Of a DNA stretch of 64,000 nucleotides, positions 1 to 8,575 are shown in pieces. The position numbers were made by a program, and so were the translations under genes. The stretch is from Poindextera sp035604135 (GTDB lineage: Bacteria; Pseudomonadota; Alphaproteobacteria; Caulobacterales; Caulobacteraceae), in assembly GCA_035604135.1 (NCBI GenBank), contig DATNJB010000068.1, forward strand, positions 1 to 64,000, read 5' to 3'. The number at the start of each line of letters is the position of its first letter. Position 1 is the first letter of the stretch. Under the pieces are notes generated by a model that was not told where the DNA came from, ran no database searches, and saw only the letters and a list, made by a program, of their open reading frames with translations.

Positions 1-2
1 CG

Positions 3-311
3 CTCTTGATGCGCGCCGACAAAGTGGTGCTCGTCGCAATCACCAGCGAAGCCGAGGTCGGCGCCCAGCACGCCGAGTTCGAGCAGGTCGCCCAGCGGCT
101 GACCCGCCATGGCGTGCGGGTGAAGTCCGAGGTGATCGCCAAGGCGCGGTCCGGGACCGCCGAGGACCTGGAGCGTGCAGCCGACCGCCACGGCGCGGAT
201 ACGATCGTCATCGGCGCCTATGCCCACTCGCGCGTGCGCGAATGGGCCCTGGGCGGCATGACCGAGGATTTCATCGCCTCGTCGTCAAAGTACATTCTGA
301 TGTGCCACTGA
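3..311 (+). CDS. Universal stress protein, C-terminal part (5' truncated by window)
   Basis: The frame is open from the first full codon of the window to a stop at 309-311, so the start lies upstream. The visible 102 residues match the last part of a UspA-fold protein: a beta strand (DKVVLVAIT), then the nucleotide-binding end GADTIVIGAYAHSRVREWAL and the closing strand YILMCH. UspA-type proteins bind ATP or act as stress-linked regulators in the cytoplasm. The G-x2-H-x-R-x4 phosphate-loop pattern is present. It resembles the C-terminal halves of the tandem stress proteins at 3686-4519 and 44950-45783, so it is probably the second half of a two-domain protein. The next gene follows 46 bases downstream on the same strand. 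Confidence 0.8.
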   Translation, partial: LLMRADKVVLVAITSEAEVGAQHAEFEQVAQRLTRHGVRVKSEVIAKARSGTAEDLERAADRHGADTIVIGAYAHSRVREWALGGMTEDFIASSSKYILMCH

Positions 312-357
312 CGGCGCGCGCATGCGCCGGTCTGGCTGGGAGCCCCGCGAGGCCGTC

Positions 358-954
358 ATGAAGCACGCCGTCATCGTCGCCCACCCGAACGCTCAGAGTT
401 TCAACCTGACCATGGCGCGGGCCTATGAGACCGCGGCGCGGGCGCTGGGCCATGCGGTGATCGTGCGCGACCTCTACCGGCTGGGGTTCAACCCCTGTCT
501 CGCCGCCGACGAACTTCCCTCCGCCGACGGGTTCCATCCGGGCGCCGACGTGGCGAGCGAACGGGCGCTGTTGGCCGACGTCGATGTCTTCTGCTTCGTT
601 TACCCGCTGTGGCTGGACTCGCCGCCGGCGATCCTGAAGGGCTACCTCGAGCGCGTGTTCGGCTATGGTTTCGCCTTCGAGCGCGGCCCCGCCGGGAACA
701 CGCCGCTGCTCGAGGGCCGCAGCATGATCAGCGTCTCCTCATCCGGCGCGCCGACCGCCTGGGTCCGCCAAACCGGCGACTGGAGCGCGCTTTCGACGCT
801 GTTCGATGGACACTTCGCCGAGGTGTGCGGGCTTTCGTTCGTCGACCACCTGCACTTCGGCGACATCACCCCGGGCCTGACCGCCGAAGCGGTGCGGGCC
901 GCCGCCGCCGAGGTGGAGAGCGCAGTCAAGCGGCGCTTCGGCGCGTCCGCGTAA
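358..954 (+). CDS. NAD(P)H dehydrogenase (quinone)-like flavodoxin-fold protein
   Basis: This 198-residue protein starts KHAVIVAHPNAQSFN, the typical first strand and FMN-binding loop of the flavodoxin-like NAD(P)H:quinone oxidoreductase family (PF02525; MdaB, KefF and NQO1 relatives). A second flavin-contact segment is VFCFVYPLWLDSPPAILKGY, with the conserved P-L-W pattern. Family members reduce quinones by two electrons using NAD(P)H and FMN, in the cytoplasm. The ATG at 358 is preferred over an upstream in-frame start at 322 because the homologous strand begins right after it and a GAGG lies about 7 bases before it. It lies between a stress protein and an acetyl-CoA synthetase, all in one direction, so it is probably part of the same transcript. 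The substrate is unknown. Confidence 0.82.
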   Translation: MKHAVIVAHPNAQSFNLTMARAYETAARALGHAVIVRDLYRLGFNPCLAADELPSADGFHPGADVASERALLADVDVFCFVYPLWLDSPPAILKGYLERVFGYGFAFERGPAGNTPLLEGRSMISVSSSGAPTAWVRQTGDWSALSTLFDGHFAEVCGLSFVDHLHFGDITPGLTAEAVRAAAAEVESAVKRRFGASA

Positions 955-969
955 CCTCCGGCCAGCGCC

Positions 970-3675
970 ATGAGCACCCGCAACCTCGACGCCCTCTTCC
1001 GGCCAAAGACGATCGCGCTCGTCGGCGCGAGCAATCGCGAGGGGGCGGTCGGCTGGGCGATCGCGCGCAACCTCTACGCCGCCGGCTTCGCCGGGCCGAT
1101 CCTCGCGGTCAGTCCGCATGAGCCGGCGATCGGCTCGGTGCTGAGCTACCGATCGGTCGGCGAGCTTCCCCTCACGCCGGATCTGGCCGTTCTGGCCACG
1201 CCGGCGGCCGCCGCCCCCGAGCTGATCGCCGAGCTCGGCCAGCGTGGCTGCCGAGCGGCGATCGTGGTCGCGGCCGGTCTGGGCGAGGGCGAGGAACGCG
1301 CCGGGTCCGACCTCCGCCAAGCGATGCTGGACGCCGCGCGACCACACATGCTGCGCATCGTCGGGCCCAATTGCCTTGGCTTCCTGTCGCCGGGCGCGGG
1401 CATCAACGCCAGCTTCGCCCACCTCGCGCCGCGGTCGGGCGATGTCGCCTTCGTCGCGCAATCCGGCGCGTTGGTGACGGCGGTGCTGGACTGGGCGGTC
1501 GGCCGCGACCTGGGCTTTTCCCACATCGCCTCGCTCGGCGACATGGCCGACGTCGATTTCGGCGACATGCTCGACTGGCTGGCGCTGGATACGGCGACGC
1601 GCTCGATCCTGCTCTACGTCGAGTCCGTCACCCAGGCGCGCAAGTTCATGAGCGCCGCTCGTATCGCCGCGCGCGCCAAGCCGGTGATCGTCATCAAGTC
1701 CGGGCGCAGCGCCGCCGGGGCGAAGGCCGCGCTGTCGCACACCGGCGCGCTGGCCGGATCCGACGCGGTCTACGACGCGGCCTTCCGGCGCGCCGGCATG
1801 CTGCGGGTCGAAAGCCTGCACGAGCTGTTCGAGGCGGCCGAAACGCTGGCCAGCCGTCTGACGGTAAGGGGCGACCGCCTGGCCATCCTGACCAACGGCG
1901 GCGGCGCGGGCGTGCTGGCCACAGATGCGCTGGAAGCGCTGGGCGGGCGCCTGGCCGAGCTGGCGCCGGACGTCCGCGCCAAGCTCGACGGCATCCTGCC
2001 CACGGCCTGGTCGCACGGGGTCCCGGTCGACATCCTGGGCGACGCGGACGGCGACCGCTACGCGGCGGCGCTGGGCGCGCTCGAGGCCAACCCGGATCAG
2101 GACGCGATCCTGGTGATGAACTGCCCGACCGCGGTGGTCGACAACGCGCGCGTGGTGGATGCACTGGTGACCGCAGCCGCCGCGCCGCGACACCGGCCGT
2201 TGCTCACCTGCTGGCTGGGCGAGGCCACGGCGAGCGCCGCACGCCGCCGGTTCGCCGCGGCGGGCGTGCCGACCTACGAGACCCCCGACGACGCCGTCCG
2301 CGCCTTCATGCAGCTGGACCAGTATCGGCGGAACCAGGCGCTCCTGATGGAGACCCCGCCCGCCGGCCCCGAGATCGACGGCGACGGGCGCACCCGCGCC
2401 CGCGCGCTGGTCGATAGCGCGCTCGCCGCCGGCCGCGGCGTCCTGACCGAGCCGGAAGCCAAGACGCTGCTCGCCGCCTATGGGGTCCCGATCGTCGCCA
2501 GCGAGACCGCGGCGAGCCCGGCCGATGCGGCCCAGGCCGCGGCCAAGATCGGCTTTCCCGTCGTCCTCAAGATCCTGTCGCCCGACATCAGCCACAAGTC
2601 GGACGTTGGGGGCGTGCGCCTTGGCCTCGGCTCGTCCGAGGCGGTCGAAGCCGCGGCGACGGCGATGCTGAAGAGCGTCGCGGCCAGCGCGCCCGGCGCG
2701 GCGATCGAAGGCTTCACCGTCGAATCCATGATCGAACGCCCGCAAGCCCGCGAGCTGATCTGCGGCATCGTCGCCGACGCGACCTTCGGTCCGGCGATCC
2801 TGGTCGGGCAAGGCGGCGTCGCGGTCGAGGTCGTCGGCGATCGCGCGCTCGGCCTGCCGCCGCTGAACGCGGTCTTGGCGCGCGACATGATCCGCCGCAC
2901 GCGCGTGGCCAAGCTGTTGGACGCCTACCGCAACGTTGCCGCCGTCGACCATGCGGCGCTGGAGGATGTGCTTGTTCGCCTGTCGGCGATCGCCGTCGAC
3001 CTGCCGGAGGTGGTCGAGCTCGACATCAACCCGCTTCTCGCCGACGCCGAAGGGATGCTAGCCGTCGACGCCCGCGTCGTCCTGAAGCCGGTCGCCGCCG
3101 ATGCGGCGTCGACCCTGGCGATCCAGCCCTATCCGAGCGGGCTCGATCGCACGATCACGCTCGAGAGCGGGCAGACCTTCCGACTGCGCCCGGTGCGCCC
3201 GGACGACGCGCCGGCGCTGATCGAGCTTTCCGCCCACTGCGACCCCGCCGACCTTCGCCTGCGCTTCTTTGGCGCGATGACCGAGCTCTCGCCCCGGCTC
3301 GCCGCCCGCCTCTCGCAAATCGACTACGACCGCGAAATGGCGCTCCTGGCGATTCCGACCGCGCCGGACGGAATCTCGACGGTGGCTGGCGTGGTGCGCC
3401 TCTCCGGCGATCCCGACCGGATCGAGGCCGAGTACGCCATCAGCGTGCGCAGCGACCTGAAGCACCGTGGCCTCGGCCGTCAGCTCATGCGCGAGATCCT
3501 CGCCTACGCGCGCTCTCGCGGCTACGTCCGGGTCTTCGGCCAAGTGCTGGCCGAGAACACGACCATGCTGGACCTCGCTCGCCAACTCGGCGCGACGGTC
3601 AGCCTCGATCCCGCCGACTGCGCGCACTCGCGGGTGGTCTTCGATCTGGAAAACGAAGCCCCGGTGGCAGGCTGA
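970..3675 (+). CDS. ADP-forming acetyl-CoA synthetase / GNAT acetyltransferase fusion (Pat/PatZ-like)
   Basis: The 901-residue protein has a CoA-binding Rossmann domain (about 1-135), a succinyl-CoA-ligase-like domain (about 145-440), an ATP-grasp domain (about 485-705, containing GFPVVLKILSPDISHKSDVG) and a C-terminal GNAT domain (about 735-895, acetyl-CoA loop KHRGLGRQLM). This is the layout of the Pat/PatZ protein acetyltransferases. In ADP-forming acetyl-CoA synthetases a histidine carries the phosphate (acetyl-CoA + ADP + Pi = acetate + ATP + CoA). Here the motif SHTGALAGSD keeps that histidine, near residue 257, whereas from memory enterobacterial Pat has lost it. It could therefore make ATP, acetylate lysines, or both. 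It starts 15 bases after the preceding quinone reductase gene, and its neighbour on the other strand is a universal stress protein. Confidence 0.9.
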   Translation: MSTRNLDALFRPKTIALVGASNREGAVGWAIARNLYAAGFAGPILAVSPHEPAIGSVLSYRSVGELPLTPDLAVLATPAAAAPELIAELGQRGCRAAIVVAAGLGEGEERAGSDLRQAMLDAARPHMLRIVGPNCLGFLSPGAGINASFAHLAPRSGDVAFVAQSGALVTAVLDWAVGRDLGFSHIASLGDMADVDFGDMLDWLALDTATRSILLYVESVTQARKFMSAARIAARAKPVIVIKSGRSAAGAKAALSHTGALAGSDAVYDAAFRRAGMLRVESLHELFEAAETLASRLTVRGDRLAILTNGGGAGVLATDALEALGGRLAELAPDVRAKLDGILPTAWSHGVPVDILGDADGDRYAAALGALEANPDQDAILVMNCPTAVVDNARVVDALVTAAAAPRHRPLLTCWLGEATASAARRRFAAAGVPTYETPDDAVRAFMQLDQYRRNQALLMETPPAGPEIDGDGRTRARALVDSALAAGRGVLTEPEAKTLLAAYGVPIVASETAASPADAAQAAAKIGFPVVLKILSPDISHKSDVGGVRLGLGSSEAVEAAATAMLKSVAASAPGAAIEGFTVESMIERPQARELICGIVADATFGPAILVGQGGVAVEVVGDRALGLPPLNAVLARDMIRRTRVAKLLDAYRNVAAVDHAALEDVLVRLSAIAVDLPEVVELDINPLLADAEGMLAVDARVVLKPVAADAASTLAIQPYPSGLDRTITLESGQTFRLRPVRPDDAPALIELSAHCDPADLRLRFFGAMTELSPRLAARLSQIDYDREMALLAIPTAPDGISTVAGVVRLSGDPDRIEAEYAISVRSDLKHRGLGRQLMREILAYARSRGYVRVFGQVLAENTTMLDLARQLGATVSLDPADCAHSRVVFDLENEAPVAG

Positions 3676-3685
3676 GCCACGGCGC

Positions 3686-4519
3686 TTAGTGGGAGATCAG
3701 CAGCGGCAGCGGCGGCTCATGCAGCATTCCGCGGCTGACGCCGCCCAGCACGAACTCGCGAACGCGCGTGTGGCCGTAAAGGCCCATGACGATCATGTCG
3801 CAGTCAGCCTGCTTGGCTTCGGACGCCAGCCAGTCGGCGACATGCTCGTCCGCGTGGTGGGCGGCGACGACGACGTTGACCTTCAGCCCTCGGCCCTCCA
3901 GCCGGCGGCGAAGCGCACCCGCGGGATCATCGGCCGCGTCGCCGGCCACGCGCACCTCGACCGCCGCGCCTTCGGCCAGCAGCGGAAGCGCGTCGCGCAC
4001 CGCGCGTGCGGCCTCGCGGCCGCCGTTCCAGGCGATCAGCACGCGCGCGCCGATCTCGCTTGGCTGCGACCCTTCCGGCACGATCAGGATGGGTCCGCCG
4101 CACTCGAGCCCGACCGCGACCGCCGATGCGTGCACGCTGTAGGCTGCGTACGGCGTGGGCGGCGGCAGGACGACGAGGTCCGCGCATCGGGCGAGGGCGA
4201 CGAGGTCGTCTGGGGTATCGCCGCTGACGACGTGCCATTCGGCTTCGACGCCGGCCCGCTTGGCGATCGCCAGCAGCGCGGCGCTCGAAGCGCCAGCGGC
4301 GCGGTCTTGCGCCGCGATATGCTCGTGAACGAGTTGGTTGAGAGTGTCGGGCGGCAGCCAGGCGATCGGATCGATGCTGTTGTACTGATTGATCAGGCTG
4401 GTCTTCAGATAGACGCCGGCAACCCGTCTATGACCGCGCGCGGCCAGCGCGACGGCGGTCTCGTAGCGCGCCCGCGCCTCGGGCTTGTCGATCTGGACGA
4501 CGATGTCGCTGTAGACCAT
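3686..4519 (-). CDS. Tandem universal stress protein (two UspA domains)
   Basis: At 277 residues this is twice the length of a single Usp domain. The N-terminal copy begins YSDIVVQIDKPEARARYETA. The C-terminal copy ends with the nucleotide-binding segment GLYGHTRVREFVLGG and the last strand PLPLLISH. Such proteins bind ATP and are induced by stress, often low oxygen. The start at 4519 has a strong GAGGGG ribosome site 5 bases upstream. A FixK/FNR-type box (4574-4587) is centred 61.5 bases before the start codon, a spacing shared with other genes here, which suggests anaerobic induction. It converges with the acetyl-CoA synthetase gene, whose stop is 10 bases away. Confidence 0.92.
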   Translation of the reverse strand: MVYSDIVVQIDKPEARARYETAVALAARGHRRVAGVYLKTSLINQYNSIDPIAWLPPDTLNQLVHEHIAAQDRAAGASSAALLAIAKRAGVEAEWHVVSGDTPDDLVALARCADLVVLPPPTPYAAYSVHASAVAVGLECGGPILIVPEGSQPSEIGARVLIAWNGGREAARAVRDALPLLAEGAAVEVRVAGDAADDPAGALRRRLEGRGLKVNVVVAAHHADEHVADWLASEAKQADCDMIVMGLYGHTRVREFVLGGVSRGMLHEPPLPLLISH

Positions 4520-4573
4520 TCCAGCCCCTCGTTTTGATCGCCGGCTTCTAGTCGCCGATCCATCGCCAAGGCA

Positions 4574-4587
4574 TTGAGTTGGATCAA
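4574..4587 (-). promoter_or_regulatory. FixK/FNR-type box before the stress protein gene
   Basis: TTGAGTTGGATCAA has one mismatch to TTGAT-N4-ATCAA. Its centre is 61.5 bases before the start of the leftward stress protein gene. With the usual activator position of -41.5 this predicts a leader of about 20 bases carrying the GAGGGG ribosome site. Confidence 0.75.
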
Positions 4588-4733
4588 GTGGCGTCGGCGC
4601 GCAAGCGCCAGGCGCCCTTCCATCGCCCCGGCGTTCGGCCTAGCTAGAGTTCCGGCGCGACGACGGTCGGTGGGGTCGCCTTATGTCACAACCCTCTCTT
4701 GCCAACGCCTTGCGCATGCGCACACCCCCGCGG

Positions 4734-4747
4734 TTGCGTCAGATCAA
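4734..4747 (+). promoter_or_regulatory. FixK/FNR-type box before the macA-like gene
   Basis: TTGCGTCAGATCAA has a perfect right half and two mismatches on the left. The centre is 43.5 bases before the ATG at 4784. If the regulator binds at -41.5, transcription would start about 2 bases before the ATG, giving an almost leaderless message. No clear ribosome site precedes that ATG, which fits. Confidence 0.65.
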
Positions 4748-4783
4748 GGCGGACTGGCGCATCAGGCGGCAAGTCCCGCGGGC

Positions 4784-5980
4784 ATGACTAAGCGCCTGAA
4801 CTGGAGACTGATCGCGCTCGTCGGCGCCGCTGCCGTGGTCGCGGCCGGCGCTGCGGCTTGGTGGCTCGCGGTTCGCCCGCAGCCCACGAGCTATGTGACC
4901 GCCGAGGTGACCCGCGGCGATGTCGCCACCACCGTCAGCGCCAGCGGGACCATCAACCCGGTGGTCACCGTGCAGGTGGGAACCTACGTCTCCGGAACCC
5001 TCGTTTCACTGACGTGCGACTACAACACCCGGGTCAGCAAGGGCCAGCTCTGCGCGAAAATCGATCCGGCGCCCTACCAGATTGTCGTCGACGAAGACGC
5101 CGCGAACCTGGCTCTGGCCAAGGCGCAGCTCGTCAAGGACCAGGCAAACGTGGTCTACACCCAGCTTGCCAACGGCCGCGACCAGCTGCTGTTCAAGGAA
5201 GACTCCGGCTCGCGCGACGCCGCCGACCTCGCCCGGAACGCCTACGATCAGGCGCTCGCGCTCGTGCAGGTCGACGTGGCCACGATCGCCCAGCGCGCCG
5301 CGACGCTGAAGGCCGCTCAGATCAATCTGAACTACACCAACATCACCTCTCCCGTGGACGGCACCGTGGTCACGCGCAACGTGACCGCCGGGCAGACCGT
5401 GGCGGCGAGCCTGCAGACGCCCACCCTGTTCCTGATCGCCACCGACCTGACCAAGATGCAGGTCGACACCAATGTCAGCGAGTCCGACATCGCCGGCGTC
5501 GCCCAGGGCGCCAGCGCCAGCTTCACGGTGGACGCCTATCCGAGCCGGACGTTCCAGGGGATCGTGGCCCAGGTGCGGCAATCGCCGATCAGCGTGCAGA
5601 ACGTGATCACCTATGACGTGGTGGTCGCCGTCGCCAATCCGCAGCTCTTGCTCAGGCCGGGGATGACCGCGACGGCGGCCATCGTCAAATCGCAGGTCCG
5701 AAACGTGCTGAGGGTCCCCTCCGCGGCGCTTCGGTTTACCCCCGCCGGCGCGGTCGGCGCACCCGGCGCCGCGGCCGGCAGAGGCGCCGGTCGCGCGGTC
5801 TGGGTGCAACGGGACGGCAAGCTGGTGCGCGTGCCCGTCACCGTCGGCCTCAACGACAACACGTTCGCGGAGATCAAAGCCGGCGACCTGAAGGTCGGAG
5901 ATCAAGTGGTCGTGTCGGCGGCGGTCGCGGGCAAATCGGGCTCCGCCCAGCCGGCCACCACTCCGTCGCTGCGGGTCTGA
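4784..5980 (+). CDS. Periplasmic adaptor (membrane fusion) protein, MacA/HlyD type
   Basis: The 398-residue protein begins with a positively charged stretch and one membrane anchor (LIALVGAAAVVAAGAAAWWL). The periplasmic part has the split lipoyl/barrel-sandwich halves (GTINPVVTVQVGTYVSG early, NYTNITSPVDGTVVTRNVTA later) around an alpha-helical hairpin, then a beta-barrel and a C-terminal domain. MacA-type adaptors link an inner-membrane MacB ABC exporter to an outer-membrane TolC channel. The macB-like gene follows 7 bases downstream, which supports this pairing. The ATG at 4784 is chosen because the hydrophobic anchor follows directly and the FixK-type box at 4734-4747 sits at the right distance. 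The exported substrate cannot be told from sequence. Confidence 0.9.
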   Translation: MTKRLNWRLIALVGAAAVVAAGAAAWWLAVRPQPTSYVTAEVTRGDVATTVSASGTINPVVTVQVGTYVSGTLVSLTCDYNTRVSKGQLCAKIDPAPYQIVVDEDAANLALAKAQLVKDQANVVYTQLANGRDQLLFKEDSGSRDAADLARNAYDQALALVQVDVATIAQRAATLKAAQINLNYTNITSPVDGTVVTRNVTAGQTVAASLQTPTLFLIATDLTKMQVDTNVSESDIAGVAQGASASFTVDAYPSRTFQGIVAQVRQSPISVQNVITYDVVVAVANPQLLLRPGMTATAAIVKSQVRNVLRVPSAALRFTPAGAVGAPGAAAGRGAGRAVWVQRDGKLVRVPVTVGLNDNTFAEIKAGDLKVGDQVVVSAAVAGKSGSAQPATTPSLRV

Positions 5981-5987
5981 CGCCGCC

Positions 5988-8090
5988 ATGGCCGGCCCCG
6001 TCGTCCGTGTCACCGACCTCACCCGGTCGTTCCAGCTCGGCGACACTGTCGTCCAGGCCTTGCGCGGCGTCAGCGTCACCATCGAGCGCGGCGAGTTCGT
6101 CGCCGTCATGGGCTCGTCCGGCTCGGGCAAGTCGACTTTGATGAACGTCATCGGCTGCCTCGATCGGTCCACCAGCGGCGAGTACGTTTTCGAGGGCCGC
6201 GACGTCGCACGGCTGGCCGAGCCGGAGCTGGCCGACATTCGCGGCCGCCGCATCGGCTTCGTGTTCCAGAACTTCAACCTGCTCGCCCGCACGAGCGCGC
6301 TCGAGAACGTTCTCCTGCCGCTGCTGTATGGGGCCGGCGCCCAGCTCACGGCGAGAGAGCGCACCGAGCGCGGCCGCGAGGCGCTGGCCAGCGTCGGGCT
6401 GGCCGAGCGGGAGCGCAACACCCCCAGTCAGCTCTCCGGCGGCCAGCAGCAGCGGGTCGCGCTCGCACGGGCGCTCATCAACCATCCGGCCGTGCTGTTG
6501 GCCGACGAACCGACCGGCAACCTCGACAGCAAGACCTCGCACGAGATCATGGAAATCATCCGCAAGCTCAATCGCGAGCAGGGGGTCACTGTGATCCTGG
6601 TCACCCATGAGGCGGACATCGGCGCCTACGCCAACCGGCTGATCGTGATGCGCGACGGCAGGATCGAGTCCGACAGGCGTCAGACCGCCGTTGCGGCTTC
6701 CGACGGGACGGAGGGCCCTGCCAAGGCCGCGGACCCGCCGGCGGCCCTCGCGCCCCAATCCGACGGCGACTCACGCTTCAGCACGGCCTTCCTGTCGATG
6801 GCGTTCACGGCCTCGCTGCAGGCGCTGGGCCGCAACAAGATGCGCTCGGCGCTCACCATGCTGGGCGTCTTCATCGGGGTCGCCGCGCTCATCGCCATGG
6901 TGGCGGTCGGAGACGGCGCCAGCGCGGCGGTGAAGAAGCAGCTGGAGAGCCTCGGCACCAACATGGTCGTGGTCCAGCCGGGCGCCACAACGGCCGGCGG
7001 CGCGCGCGCCGGCGCGGGCAGCGCCTCCACCCTGACGGTGACCGACGCGCAGACAGTCCTGAGCAGCGATTCCGCCGTCGCGCAGGTCGGGTACCTCACC
7101 CGGCAGACCGCCCAGGTGCAGTATGGCGACCAGAACTGGAGCACGGCGATCCAGGGTGTGTCGCCGAGCTATGTCGGCATCGTGAACTGGCAGATCGCCG
7201 ACGGCGCGACCATGACCGACCAGGAGAACGATTCAGCCGACACGGTCGCCCTGATTGGTCAGACCGTCTACCAGAACCTGTTTCCGCCAGGGCAGAGCCC
7301 TGTGGGCGCCACGATCCTGATCAAGGGCGTTCCGATGCAGGTGATCGGCCTGCTCGCGCCCAAAGGCCAGACCGGGTTCGGGCAGGACCAGGACGACGTG
7401 GTGCTGATCCCGTTCAACACCGCCGAGCGCAAGGTGCTGGGCGTCGCCAGCCCGCAATCGGCGCAGAATCTGGTTAGCGCTGCCTATCCCCCGGCGGTCA
7501 ACCCTTACGGCATCAACCCGGTGCTGACCGGCTACGTCAACGGCATCTACGTCCAGGCTGGCGGCCCGGACCTGGTGGCGACCGCGATCGCCCAGGTGAC
7601 CCGCACGCTCGCCCGCAGCCATCACATCCAGGCCGGCCAGCTCAACGATTTCAGCGTGCGCAATCTCAGCCAGATCGCCCAGGCGCAGGAGGGATCAAGC
7701 CAAGTGATGTCGGCGCTTCTGGCGACCGTCGCCTCGATCTCGCTCTTGGTCGGGGGCATCGGGATCATGAACATCCTGCTGGTCTCGGTCACCGAGCGCA
7801 CGCGCGAGATCGGCATCCGCATGGCGATCGGCGCGCGCCAGCTGCAGGTGCTGTTGCAGTTCCTGGTCGAGGCCGTTCTGCTCAGCGTCACCGGCGGGGC
7901 GGCCGGAATCGCGGTCGGCGTCGTCGTCTCGTTCGTGATCTCGGCGGTCGCCCACTGGCCGACGCAGGTCTCGCCGGCGGCGATCCTTGGCGGCTTCCTG
8001 TTCTCCGCGGCGGTCGGGATCTTCTTCGGCTACTATCCGGCGCGAAAGGCCGCCAACCTCAATCCCATCGACGCCTTGCACTACGAGTAG
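5988..8090 (+). CDS. MacB-like ABC exporter, fused ATPase and permease
   Basis: This 700-residue protein has an N-terminal ABC ATPase: Walker A GSSGSGKST at about 42-50, signature LSGGQQQRVALARAL, and Walker B with ADEPTGNLD. After a linker come a membrane segment (about 285-310), a large periplasmic MacB core domain, and three C-terminal membrane segments (from about 575) containing NILLVSVTERTREIGIRMAI, typical of the FtsX/MacB permease domain. MacB transporters use ATP to drive export from the periplasm through a MacA-TolC type complex. Length and domain order match MacB. It follows the adaptor gene with a 7-base gap and is likely co-transcribed from the box at 4734. No outer-membrane channel gene is nearby. 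Confidence 0.92.
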   Translation: MAGPVVRVTDLTRSFQLGDTVVQALRGVSVTIERGEFVAVMGSSGSGKSTLMNVIGCLDRSTSGEYVFEGRDVARLAEPELADIRGRRIGFVFQNFNLLARTSALENVLLPLLYGAGAQLTARERTERGREALASVGLAERERNTPSQLSGGQQQRVALARALINHPAVLLADEPTGNLDSKTSHEIMEIIRKLNREQGVTVILVTHEADIGAYANRLIVMRDGRIESDRRQTAVAASDGTEGPAKAADPPAALAPQSDGDSRFSTAFLSMAFTASLQALGRNKMRSALTMLGVFIGVAALIAMVAVGDGASAAVKKQLESLGTNMVVVQPGATTAGGARAGAGSASTLTVTDAQTVLSSDSAVAQVGYLTRQTAQVQYGDQNWSTAIQGVSPSYVGIVNWQIADGATMTDQENDSADTVALIGQTVYQNLFPPGQSPVGATILIKGVPMQVIGLLAPKGQTGFGQDQDDVVLIPFNTAERKVLGVASPQSAQNLVSAAYPPAVNPYGINPVLTGYVNGIYVQAGGPDLVATAIAQVTRTLARSHHIQAGQLNDFSVRNLSQIAQAQEGSSQVMSALLATVASISLLVGGIGIMNILLVSVTERTREIGIRMAIGARQLQVLLQFLVEAVLLSVTGGAAGIAVGVVVSFVISAVAHWPTQVSPAAILGGFLFSAAVGIFFGYYPARKAANLNPIDALHYE

Positions 8091-8115
8091 GGCCAGCCCA
8101 GCGCAAAAGCCGCGC

Positions 8116-8529
8116 TCAGCCTTGGGGGGCCAACAGCTCCCGCACCTTCGCGACAAGGGCGTTGTTCAACAACGGCTTGTCGACGATGGAGACGCTGGCC
8201 AGCGCGGCCCGCCGCTCGATCTCGCGCGTGGGCGTCGTGATCAGCACGGCCGGCAGGTCGTGGCCCTGCTCGCGCAGGCGGCTCAGCAGCGCCAGCCCGT
8301 TCATCTTCGGCAACCAATAGTCGATCACCAGGCACGAGCGCTCGGGAAGGGACGCTCTGTCGAGAAGCGCCTCAGCGCTCTCGTAGCTCTGCACCCCGAA
8401 GCCCTCGGTCTCGAACGCGAAGCTCAGGGCACGGAGCAAATCGGCATCGTCCTCGACGATGACGACTTCCGGCTGGGCGGGCGCTTTCGGATCGGGCACG
8501 GGCAGCATCTGGGCGCGAGATTGCGCCAT
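8116..8529 (-). CDS. Single-domain response regulator (receiver only)
   Basis: The 137 residues contain one receiver domain: acidic pair VIVEDDADLL, phospho-acceptor Asp near residue 70 (LVIDYWLPKMNG), and the conserved Lys near 118 (SIVDKPL). There is no output domain, so it may act as a phosphate sink or adaptor for the FixL-FixJ pair encoded just upstream on the same strand. A FixK-type box (8562-8575) lies before it. Measured to the ATG at 8529 the spacing is 39.5 bases. Measured to the next in-frame ATG at 8508 (Met8) it is 60.5, the spacing seen for most boxed genes here, so the shorter 130-residue form is a real possibility. Neither start has a clear ribosome site. Confidence 0.85.
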   Translation of the reverse strand: MAQSRAQMLPVPDPKAPAQPEVVIVEDDADLLRALSFAFETEGFGVQSYESAEALLDRASLPERSCLVIDYWLPKMNGLALLSRLREQGHDLPAVLITTPTREIERRAALASVSIVDKPLLNNALVAKVRELLAPQG

Positions 8530-8561
8530 GAGAAAGCTACGTCAGCTCCGACACGAAGGCC

Positions 8562-8575
8562 TTGACTCAGATCAA
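8562..8575 (-). promoter_or_regulatory. FixK/FNR-type box before the receiver gene
   Basis: TTGACTCAGATCAA has one mismatch to TTGAT-N4-ATCAA. It overlaps the stop codon of fixJ (8572-8574) and precedes the single-domain receiver gene, so that gene can be switched separately from fixLJ. Confidence 0.7.

Noticed and set aside
739..2952. Long leftward open frame opposite the acetyl-CoA synthetase gene
   Set aside because: It is antisense to a clearly recognisable enzyme and its translation is rich in Arg, Ala, Gly and Asp without any domain. High GC makes such antisense frames common.
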